NCBI GenBank assembly: GCA_003481745.1 | Contig: QULP01000001.1 | Span: 62,001 to 126,000, forward strand | Source: Firmicutes bacterium OM04-13BH | GTDB taxonomy: Bacteria; Bacillota; Clostridia; Lachnospirales; Lachnospiraceae | Length of the DNA stretch: 64,000 bases | Reading direction: 5' to 3' | In this document: positions 1 through 7,809 of the stretch, one piece after another | Numbering within the stretch: the first letter of the stretch is position 1 | Layout: each line of letters opens with the position of its first letter | The notes under the pieces: generated by a model | Told to the model about the DNA's origin: nothing | Seen by the model: the letters and a program-made list of their open reading frames with translations, nothing else | Databases searched by the model: none | Translations under genes and position numbers: made by a program

Positions 1-29
1 GCCTCTGGTTTTCCAAAATCAAGTCCCAT
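1..29 (-). CDS. Start of a TelA-like toxic anion resistance gene (partial)
   Basis: Only about nine codons are inside the window, read leftwards and reading MGLDFGKPE. The ATG lies 3 bases after the stop of the YceG-family gene, so the two are almost certainly translationally coupled. TelA-family proteins (B. subtilis YceH type) commonly follow YceG in tellurite/stress operons and often begin with a similar short motif. The call rests mostly on context because the body of the protein is cut off by the window edge. Confidence 0.4.
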
Positions 30-32
30 ACC

Positions 33-2309
33 TCATACTCCCTTTCCTAATAGTTTATCCCGCCATTTTCTTACCCATGTATTTCCCAGAAAATGATTAA
101 AATCCGGAATTTGTAAATCATATTTATACTCTCCTATCTGATATTCATCAAATAGTTTACGATTAAAATATTTTTCAATACTCTGATAACCGGTTGGTAC
201 AAAAAACGCCACATCAAATCCTGCCAGATTTAAAAATGCGGTTAAAATGGTATCCTCCAGTGAAATCATTTTTTCTCCTGTGTGAATCAGAACCGCTTTC
301 GGGTTTTCTTTTGTAAAATCAAATGCCTGTAATAGCCTTACTACTTCCTTTGGCAGATTTAAAACCGTCGATACAATCGTATACTCTGTCCCATTTTCAA
401 ATGTTCCACTAATAACCCTGCTTTTTATTAACTGCTCCAGCTTATCTAAAATATAATCCTGCATCTCCTCTCGAAGCATTGCATAAGGATAACTCGGATG
501 ATTCTTTATCTTATTTTTATGAAGTCTCTCATTTTTCCAAAATTCTGTTGCATAAGGCTTCATTAGGTTTTCATCCGTTGCCTGTAAAAAAGGAAAATGC
601 TTTACTACAAATGTATTTTCTGTAATTAATTCTTTTATTGAAGTCCAATATGCTGTTTCATCTCCGTTTTTTATGCCACACACTTTTGCAAAAATCACAG
701 GAAGATTGACAATATCCTGTGTAGTACTGAAATTCGGACGATATTTTAATTCCTCTTTCCATAAAATTCCAATCTCTTCATACGTTGTTTTTAAATTAAT
801 CACACTAGCATTTTGATACTGTTGATTTCGATAAATTCCGGTATCCTGATATAAAATCGTATCCAGTTCTCGTTCCGCCTGATATGCAACGGTTCCCATT
901 TGAACATCTACATTTTCCCTTGGAATTTTTTTGATATTCAAAGTTTCAGAATAATTTTCTTCATATAATAAAGGATCTTCCAACTCTCCCTTTCCTGTTC
1001 TCTGTGGATTTAAAATCAATACATCTACCGGAAGTCTCGCCAACATCCGAAGAAAAAGAGCTTCATTCTCTGTAACCTGCGCCGTCATATAAAAAAAGCA
1101 GGCAATCTCAGGCATCTTCCAGTTTTTAAATAGTATACTTTGATATCTCTTAGTCCAGCAAAGCAGATACACTGCCTGATTCAGCAAACGGTTTAAATTC
1201 ACTCCTGACTTTTTACTCTCCGAAAACATCACATCCATAAACGCTTTTATCAATAGTCTCTGCAATTCTACATTTTCAGGAACTTTTAAATTAGAAGATA
1301 AATCCAATAACATCTGTTCTAAATTCATATAATTTTTTCTTCTGACAGATGAAATTTCCTCTGGCTGTGGAAGTGGAATTTTCTCATCTATTGCAACCAG
1401 ATTTCGCTTACTTTCTGCTATGCTTTGGTAAAACAAAAATAATTGATTTGCATATGTCAGCTTATCTTCCACTCCATTTATCAGACAATAACAATTATAA
1501 AAGAAGCTGTTATCTGTCCCTCTCGTTGAGACATTTTTCTGTATATCCTCTAAAGCCTTTCCCTCTATCCACGCATTTGTACAATTTTTATAAGAAGAAG
1601 CTCTTCCATATAAACGTTCTCGTTCAAACGCTTCCTGCATCTGTATTCTTAACTGTTTCAAACTAAAATCAGCTGGAAAATTTGTTAGATCTGGGGCTTT
1701 CCATTCCTCGGACAACTGACTGGTCGAATCCAATTTGAGATAACAGTTATCTCCATGATATTGAAGTAAAACAACATCACATCCAGCTTTTGCCAACACC
1801 ACAATTAAAAGCAGTTCATACTGACTGATTTCACCCTCGTACAAAATTTTTGGTACTTTCTCTGTTCCAAGCAGATTCACAATCCTCTCAAACTTATAAT
1901 AAAGCCAGCACATAAATTTAATATATGCATTTTTGAGCATATTTTCATTTTTGCCGGATTTTCTTAAACTATCTAATGTATCATAAATAGAATATGCAAC
2001 ATTCTTTCTCTGAAAACTATTCATTCTTGGAAGCCATTTTTTAAGTGCAGTTTCAATAAATACCGGATTCATCTGAAAATCCATTCCCATGATTTCATTA
2101 TAATATGCCAGGTTTTTTTCATCTGGATTTGGAATTTTTCCCTCAACTACAACTCCGGCTCTTCTTGCGGATTCGTAGTAATTTTGAATAAAAGTTTTAA
2201 TTTCATTCGAATAGCCATTAAGTCGGTAAAAATAAATTCCTTCCTCTGGTCTTTTATGAAGTTCTATGAAAAAATCATTTAATGTATTTATCTTTTTGTG
2301 TTCAAACAT
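33..2309 (-). CDS. YceG family protein (Ter-type stress operon component)
   Basis: This 758-residue soluble protein resembles the YceG family (PF14266), a putative component of the 'biosynthetic module' linked to TerD/TelA stress genes; its biochemical role is unknown. It is long for the family. Three segments look alike: about residues 125-190, 375-436 and 645-707. Each has a hydrophobic helix, a proline-led beta strand and then a pattern like LAxxxxDVxxL. This suggests internal repetition of an alpha/beta unit. A promoter with TTGTCG and TATAAT lies 54-82 bases upstream, and an AAGGTG box precedes the ATG. It heads an operon continuing into a TelA-like gene. Family assignment is from recognition; function is not known. 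Confidence 0.72.
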   Translation of the reverse strand: MFEHKKINTLNDFFIELHKRPEEGIYFYRLNGYSNEIKTFIQNYYESARRAGVVVEGKIPNPDEKNLAYYNEIMGMDFQMNPVFIETALKKWLPRMNSFQRKNVAYSIYDTLDSLRKSGKNENMLKNAYIKFMCWLYYKFERIVNLLGTEKVPKILYEGEISQYELLLIVVLAKAGCDVVLLQYHGDNCYLKLDSTSQLSEEWKAPDLTNFPADFSLKQLRIQMQEAFERERLYGRASSYKNCTNAWIEGKALEDIQKNVSTRGTDNSFFYNCYCLINGVEDKLTYANQLFLFYQSIAESKRNLVAIDEKIPLPQPEEISSVRRKNYMNLEQMLLDLSSNLKVPENVELQRLLIKAFMDVMFSESKKSGVNLNRLLNQAVYLLCWTKRYQSILFKNWKMPEIACFFYMTAQVTENEALFLRMLARLPVDVLILNPQRTGKGELEDPLLYEENYSETLNIKKIPRENVDVQMGTVAYQAERELDTILYQDTGIYRNQQYQNASVINLKTTYEEIGILWKEELKYRPNFSTTQDIVNLPVIFAKVCGIKNGDETAYWTSIKELITENTFVVKHFPFLQATDENLMKPYATEFWKNERLHKNKIKNHPSYPYAMLREEMQDYILDKLEQLIKSRVISGTFENGTEYTIVSTVLNLPKEVVRLLQAFDFTKENPKAVLIHTGEKMISLEDTILTAFLNLAGFDVAFFVPTGYQSIEKYFNRKLFDEYQIGEYKYDLQIPDFNHFLGNTWVRKWRDKLLGKGV

Positions 2310-2362
2310 CTTATTTTTTCACCTTCATTACTTGTTTTAAATAGTCTGTAATCTTAACAGAA

Positions 2363-2391
2363 ATTATATCATAATTGAAGGGATTCGACAA
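2363..2391 (-). promoter_or_regulatory. Sigma-A type promoter of the YceG-family gene
   Basis: On the minus strand TTGTCG is separated by 17 bases from a perfect TATAAT, placed 54-82 bases upstream of the YceG-family start codon. No other gene lies between, so this is the likely promoter of the YceG/TelA operon. Confidence 0.6.
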
Positions 2392-2771
2392 GAAAATTAG
2401 TCTTAATAAATCTTAATTTTAAAAATTTTCTGAATATGTAATACAATTTTCACAATATTTTAATATTCCAGTTTGAGACACTTAAAAATATATAACAATA
2501 TCAATGAAGCGAAGATTGCAATTGGACAATATATCCACACCTACTATTTTGAAAGGTGTCATTCTTCCCTTGATTATCATATACCGGCTAAATGCTATTA
2601 CCATATGCTGCTTAGCATGTGTATGGATTTGAGGAGGGCCTTTTAACATTTCTCCAAGAAACAGGTAACTCATTAACCATATCAGTTCATTATAAAAATG
2701 TTAGATTTTGTCTTGACAACTGAACCACTATAATATGATAAGGGGTCAACCAAGAAGAACCTTGCTTCTAT
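2392..2771. other. AT-rich intergenic region between the YceG promoter and CRISPR trailer
   Basis: Apart from the IS3-family remnant described separately, I see no coding region, RNA gene or strong terminator here. The last ~50 bases before the first repeat contain TTGACA followed after only 10 bases by TATAAT, which is too close for a normal promoter. This is the trailer (oldest) side of the array. Confidence 0.5.
2464..2646 (+). pseudogene. IS3-family transposase (OrfB) C-terminal remnant
   Basis: The plus-strand frame ending at the TAA reads NEAKIAIGQYIHTYYFERC, then HSSLDYHIPAKCYY. This matches the conserved tail of IS3-family DDE transposases (rve domain), whose signature is EA...I..YI..YN..R.H.SL.Y..P. 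Only about 60 codons survive; a stop lies just upstream at 2461-2463 and there is no start codon, DDE core or OrfA. The following TTGTCTTGACAA stretch resembles the right end of such elements, but no left end is visible. It sits between the YceG promoter and the trailer end of the CRISPR array. The minus-strand ORF here is a shadow. Confidence 0.65.
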
Positions 2772-5700
2772 CTTTAAATTCCACTGTGATTCTATTAATA
2801 TTCAATAACGTTTTGCGTTTTAACACCCTTGTAAACATTTAAATTCCACTGTGATTCTATTAATATTCATTGCCATAGTTTTGCGCCCATCCAAGTGTGC
2901 ATTTAAATTCCACTATGATTCTATTAATATCTTGAATGGTTGATAAGATCATTTCTGTTGACGAATTTAAATTCCACTGTGATTCTATTAATATGCGCCG
3001 ACAATGCTTCTGACGCTTATTTCCTGATATAATTTAAATTCCACTGTGATTCTATTAATATGAACGGATGAAGCGAGAGGGCGGCACGCAAGTGACAATT
3101 TAAATTCCACTGTGATTCTATTAATATCAATTCATCAATTTCCTGTTTCATTTTTTTAACAGAATTTAAATTCCACTGTGATTCTATTAATATGTGAAGA
3201 TATATAAGAAAACATAGAATAGAAAAGATTTAAATTCCACTGTGATTCTATTAATATAGGAACGCTTATTGCAATTTCAATTAATCTGAAGGCATTTAAA
3301 TTCCACTGTGATTCTATTAATATATGCTTACGCAAATGAAGCTTGTTACCAGCGAATATAATTTAAATTCCACTGTGATTCTATTAATATCACACCCGAA
3401 CACTCCGCTGTCTCTTCAAAAAACAAATTTAAATTCCACTGTGATTCTATTAATATCCTGTGGCTCCGTATTGTTTAAAACCTCAATAACAATATTTAAA
3501 TTCCACTGTGATTCTATTAATATTTAAATCCGGATAGCCCCGATTTTGGAGCACTAGCACTATTTAAATTCCACTGTGATTCTATTAATATGCAATTGTG
3601 CGTCCTGAAATTTTTAGAGATAAATTATTTAAATTCCACTGTGATTCTATTAATATTCATCCTCGTCATTATATCCCTCCCAAAAATCATATTTAAATTC
3701 CACTGTGATTCTATTAATATTCAAAATACTTTTCCTCTTCGCTTTTAAATCCTTCATTTAAATTCCACTGTGATTCTATTAATATGATGACTGAAGTCAA
3801 TTCATTAACTTCTTCATAGTGATTTAAATTCCACTGTGATTCTATTAATATCAACAGCGGTGATTGGAACAAGACTAACTTTTCCAAATTTAAATTCCAC
3901 TGTGATTCTATTAATATGCATACCGTAGACAACCGTAACCACCTTATAAATCAATTTAAATTCCACTGTGATTCTATTAATATTGTCAACAGCGAATACG
4001 CAGTAGCACTCACAGAATATTTAAATTCCACTGTGATTCTATTAATATAGAAATGATCTCATCTCTGTAATTCTGCCAAAACTGATTTAAATTCCACTGT
4101 GATTCTATTAATATACAGGCAGACAACACATCAGAACAACTGGACGAGAATTTAAATTCCACTGTGATTCTATTAATATCAAGGAAGCATTTAAGCTGAT
4201 GAAACAGGGCTATCATTTAAATTCCACTGTGATTCTATTAATATAGTGTTCCACATCCGAAGTCAGGAACCCCGAAATGGGATTTAAATTCCACTGTGAT
4301 TCTATTAATATTGTAGCCGCATTAAGCCAAATGGGATTTTATTTGGAATTTAAATTCCACTGTGATTCTATTAATATATAAGAAAACGATTGACGGTTTC
4401 TTTTGGAGCAAAGAATTTAAATTCCACTGTGATTCTATTAATATGGTTATCGACAGAGCTAAAGCCTACGGAGAAGCTACATTTAAATTCCACTGTGATT
4501 CTATTAATATTTTCTATCACGAATTGTGATTTTCAGAGAGATAATATATTTAAATTCCACTGTGATTCTATTAATATACTTTAACACGAGATGAAGAAAT
4601 TTCTCAATTTGTATTTAAATTCCACTGTGATTCTATTAATATCAAGTCTCATTTTATCATAAAACCGTGCTTATGCATATTTAAATTCCACTGTGATTCT
4701 ATTAATATAAAAAGTGAGAATATCACAAAAAACTATTGACAAAATTTAAATTCCACTGTGATTCTATTAATATCGTCCGCCTGCGTCAATGCTTCCTGTG
4801 CCGCTGTTTATTTAAATTCCACTGTGATTCTATTAATATAGCTGTCAAGGAAGCTTTGAAGCGAAAAATGGGAAAATTTAAATTCCACTGTGATTCTATT
4901 AATATAAGGCGACGTCTACGAGATTGATCGTTACGACCCCCATTTAAATTCCACTGTGATTCTATTAATATGTTGATTATTTTCTAATAGTTGCTGATTA
5001 TGTAAATATTTAAATTCCACTGTGATTCTATTAATATCTGGTGCTTGCATTTTCTCACCGCCAATGTCAAAATTTAAATTCCACTGTGATTCTATTAATA
5101 TTTGACTTAACGATTATTAGTATTGAGAATAGCCCTCATTTAAATTCCACTGTGATTCTATTAATATTTTTTCTTCTGTTACATTAATTAAACGCTTATT
5201 TTATTTAAATTCCACTGTGATTCTATTAATATACGTGAAGCAGCACCCAGAGATGGCATTAGAAATCATTTAAATTCCACTGTGATTCTATTAATATGTT
5301 TTCTATTTTTTCCTAAAATCAGCATTGCTCCGTCATTTAAATTCCACTGTGATTCTATTAATATTAGTTAAGAGAAAAACATCTGAAAAGTATAAAATTA
5401 ATTTAAATTCCACTGTGATTCTATTAATATGTCATGGGAAATGATTACCAGGAACGAAAAGCATATTCATTTAAATTCCACTGTGATTCTATTAATATTG
5501 TTAGAGAAGTCAGGAATACTCGGGACAGACGTATTTAAATTCCACTGTGATTCTATTAATATGAAGTGAACTATCGTGTCACTTTTAAAGAGTACGGATT
5601 TAAATTCCACTGTGATTCTATTAATATATAGAGCAAGCTGCGATTGATTACGTTGACTTACTGAATTTAAATTCCACTGTGATTCTATTAATATCCGATT

Positions 5701-5823
5701 GCATCATGCTCACAGTTCACGATATCTCATTTAAATTCCACTGTGATTCTATTAATATGCGGAATATACTGCCGAAGCAGCTTATCCGGGTATATTTAAA
5801 TTCCACTGTGATTCTATTAATAT
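2772..5823 (-). CRISPR. Type I-B CRISPR array, 47 repeats and 46 spacers
   Basis: I counted 47 copies of a 30-base repeat separated by 46 spacers of 34-38 bases. Read on the minus strand the repeat starts ATATTAATAG and ends GTGGAATTTAAAT, like other Clostridia I-B repeats (for example C. difficile, ending ATGTAAAT). This implies leftward transcription and an 8-base crRNA handle ATTTAAAT. Two repeats deviate: the one at 2772 has C for its first base in plus orientation, and the one at 2901 has CACTATG instead of CACTGTG. Both are at the low-coordinate end, which marks that end as the trailer and puts the leader beside cas2. All other copies look identical, and I saw no duplicated spacer. Confidence 0.98.
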
Positions 5824-6003
5824 CCGTGCCTATACACTACTACTTTTCTCTTAGTTTTTCAACCCTTTTTTGTCGACCTCTCACTTTTTCTCAAAAATTT
5901 TTGATTTTCCTCTTAATTCTTTTTCATCTTTTCCTGCATTTCCTATGTTCTTTTAATTGTCGACCTCCCCATATTTTTACATTATCGGAGGTCGACAATT
6001 TTT
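5824..6003 (-). promoter_or_regulatory. CRISPR leader
   Basis: This 180-base non-coding stretch lies between the cas2 stop and the leader-proximal repeat. It is pyrimidine-rich on the plus strand. A weak promoter candidate reading leftwards (TTGAAA, 17 bases, TAGTGT) ends about 14 bases before the first repeat. It carries three copies of TTGTCGACCTC or its complement: two form a perfect inverted repeat beside cas2, and one is 46 bases from the repeat. The leader role follows from the position, the repeat orientation and repeat decay at the opposite end. Confidence 0.75.
5955..6000. repeat. Perfect 14-bp inverted repeat in the CRISPR leader
   Basis: AATTGTCGACCTCC is followed after 18 bases by its exact reverse complement, starting 3 bases after the cas2 stop codon. 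On the plus strand it is followed by a run of T, so it could terminate antisense transcription leaving the array. On the minus strand there is no T run, so it would not stop cas transcription into the array. An 11-base copy of the arm (TTGTCGACCTC) recurs at 5870-5880. Confidence 0.85.
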
Positions 6004-6282
6004 TTACAGCAAAAATCCAGTTTTATCCTCCACCTTACCAAGAAATTCTTTGTCTAACCATTTTTCCTGACGGCTTTTAAAAATAATAACTGAATCAAGT
6101 TCATTATTTATGTAAGGTCCTAATTCATTTTTCATTTTCATCAACTGTGCTTTTGATATTTCTCCTTCAAAAACAGAATTCTGAATATGAGACAGATATT
6201 TCTTACATATTTTAAATATTCTTGACCATCTTCTTTGTCCTTTTTCGTCTTGACTGATATCATACACTAACACGATATACAT
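6004..6282 (-). CDS. cas2: CRISPR-associated endonuclease Cas2
   Basis: This 92-residue protein opens with a beta strand ending in Asp8 (LVYDIS), the conserved acidic residue of the Cas2 ferredoxin fold. It has the usual RRWSRIFKICKKYL helix and the IQNSVFEGEI strand. Cas2 forms the dimeric core of the Cas1-Cas2 spacer integrase. It is the last gene of the cas operon, 7 bases after cas1, with a GGTG box before the ATG. Length is normal. Confidence 0.96.
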   Translation of the reverse strand: MYIVLVYDISQDEKGQRRWSRIFKICKKYLSHIQNSVFEGEISKAQLMKMKNELGPYINNELDSVIIFKSRQEKWLDKEFLGKVEDKTGFLL

Positions 6283-6289
6283 CTATCTA

Positions 6290-7282
6290 TCACCACCATA
6301 TCCGAAAACCTTCATATTCCTTTTCGCCAATTAAGTGTTTAATTAATTTATATGCTTCTAGGCGTATCAAATATTGATAGGAAACCTGTCTTCCTAAATC
6401 TCTATGCATAATTGTTTGTTTCAAACGTGCTTCTAATTCTGTAACAATTAACTGTGATGCCTCCTTCTTCAAGTGAAGAAAATTAAATTCTTTTGTAAAG
6501 CTATTCTCCGTAATCTGTCTGCGATTAAGTAATGAAAAAATCAACCGATCTGCTATAAGAGGTTTAAAAATCTCTGATAAATCCAAGCATAAAGAAAAAC
6601 GTCTTGCACCTGGCTGATGCAGATAACTAATCGTAGGATTCAATTGAGTATGATACACTTCACTTAATGTTTTTGCATAAATCAGAGAATTCACAAATGA
6701 AATTAAAGAATTAATCATATTATCTGGTGGATGCATCACTCTTTTTTCAAATTTAATTTCTTGATTTACAATTTCATTCCAGGCTGAATAATAGGTTTTC
6801 CGGATATTTCCCTCTATTCCCATTAATTCTTCTATTGTTTCTGCTTTTGATAGCTGTCGCCTTAAATAATCAATTTCCTGCATAGCACCTAAAACATCTT
6901 TTTCTCTTGCCTTATAATAACGCAGATTTCGATAAATATTATCTGCTGCTGCTTCAATAAATTTTTTAGCTAATGTCAATCTTTTTTCATAATCTTGATA
7001 ATGCTCTACCTGCTTTATCAGCAACTGACCCGCCAAAAGGCTTTCCTTCGGATAATAACTTCCTACATAATAATTATAATAGTTAAAGAAATGCATTGTA
7101 ATTCCATACTGGGAAATATAGCTAATGAATGGCGTATTAAATGACATTTCAGACATCACATAAATGTCGGAGATTTTTTCAATCGGAATATCTCTTTTTT
7201 GTCCTTCATACGAAGTAAATCGCAGTGTATTATCTTTTCTTTTTAAATCTCCATTATTATATACATAAAAACTCTGCTTCAT
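6290..7282 (-). CDS. cas1b: Type I-B CRISPR-associated endonuclease Cas1
   Basis: This 330-residue Cas1 integrates new spacers at the leader-repeat junction together with Cas2. The metal-binding residues are visible: Glu157 (GIEGNIRKTYY), His222 (SYLHQPGARR) and Glu237 in DLSEIFKP, with conserved Asp234. The N-terminal beta domain contains the usual INxxF-like region replaced by FNTPFISYISQYG. It sits between cas4 and cas2, as in I-B adaptation modules. The GGAGG box is 13 bases from the ATG, somewhat far. Confidence 0.96.
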   Translation of the reverse strand: MKQSFYVYNNGDLKRKDNTLRFTSYEGQKRDIPIEKISDIYVMSEMSFNTPFISYISQYGITMHFFNYYNYYVGSYYPKESLLAGQLLIKQVEHYQDYEKRLTLAKKFIEAAADNIYRNLRYYKAREKDVLGAMQEIDYLRRQLSKAETIEELMGIEGNIRKTYYSAWNEIVNQEIKFEKRVMHPPDNMINSLISFVNSLIYAKTLSEVYHTQLNPTISYLHQPGARRFSLCLDLSEIFKPLIADRLIFSLLNRRQITENSFTKEFNFLHLKKEASQLIVTELEARLKQTIMHRDLGRQVSYQYLIRLEAYKLIKHLIGEKEYEGFRIWW

Positions 7283-7304
7283 AAAAAATCAAATACCTCC
7301 TCCC

Positions 7305-7799
7305 CTAAATAAAGCACAAATCATGGTATGCACATTTCTTACAAATTTTTTGAGATGAAAATTCTGGTGGAATTTCTTTTTTACAAATCTTTATCATCTC
7401 TTCCAATATTATCTTCATTTTTTCTTCATCCTCTTTATTCAATGTCACATCTAAGTGCTGTTTCAACAGAGGATAATCAATCCGTGCTTTTAATCCTGTT
7501 ACACCCCGTTGTTTCAAATAATACAAATAGTATTTTGTCTGCCAGACACCTGCTTCTTCAATTGCTTTGCTCTTTTTTACTTCGTGCAGTTCCTTATATT
7601 CACGAATAAAGTCAATATTAATTGTATCATCAATATTAATATGTTTTTCATCTCTCTTAAAACTGCCCTCATCTAATAGTTTTCCTAATATAACACTCTC
7701 ATTTTCGCTTTCCATATTAATTTCATTACTAAAATACCAAAGCTTTCTTTTACAGACAAAATAATAATAAACCATAGTTCCTGTTACTTTTTCTTTCAT
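7305..7799 (-). CDS. cas4: CRISPR-associated exonuclease Cas4
   Basis: This 164-residue RecB-like nuclease helps select PAM-containing prespacers for Cas1-Cas2. Four cysteines positioned for an Fe-S cluster are visible: Cys16 (CKRK) and Cys153, Cys156 and Cys162 near the C terminus (CKKCAYHDLC). The nuclease core shows ExK in HEVKKSK (Glu73, Lys75) and QTKYYLYYL as motif QhxxY (Gln87). A strong AGGGGGG box precedes the ATG. It lies 10 bases after cas3 and 22 before cas1. Confidence 0.95.
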   Translation of the reverse strand: MKEKVTGTMVYYYFVCKRKLWYFSNEINMESENESVILGKLLDEGSFKRDEKHINIDDTINIDFIREYKELHEVKKSKAIEEAGVWQTKYYLYYLKQRGVTGLKARIDYPLLKQHLDVTLNKEDEEKMKIILEEMIKICKKEIPPEFSSQKICKKCAYHDLCFI

Positions 7800-7809
7800 A
7801 AATTCCCCC

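Noticed and set aside
2482..2673. Minus-strand 63-residue frame
   Set aside because: The opposite strand gives the IS3 transposase motif, which explains the open frame.
2713..2735. TTGACA and TATAAT near the CRISPR trailer
   Set aside because: The hexamers are only 10 bases apart and point towards the array trailer, so I do not call a promoter.
3324..4927. Several short open frames inside the array (for example plus 3324-3527, minus 3714-3932, plus 4390-4584)
   Set aside because: They translate the repeat unit over and over (NSTVILLIS, ILIESQWNLN or KFHCDSIN) and span repeats and spacers, so they are not genes.
5679..6080. Plus-strand 133-residue frame from the array into cas2
   Set aside because: It starts in a repeat, crosses the leader and reads antisense to cas2, with no RBS.
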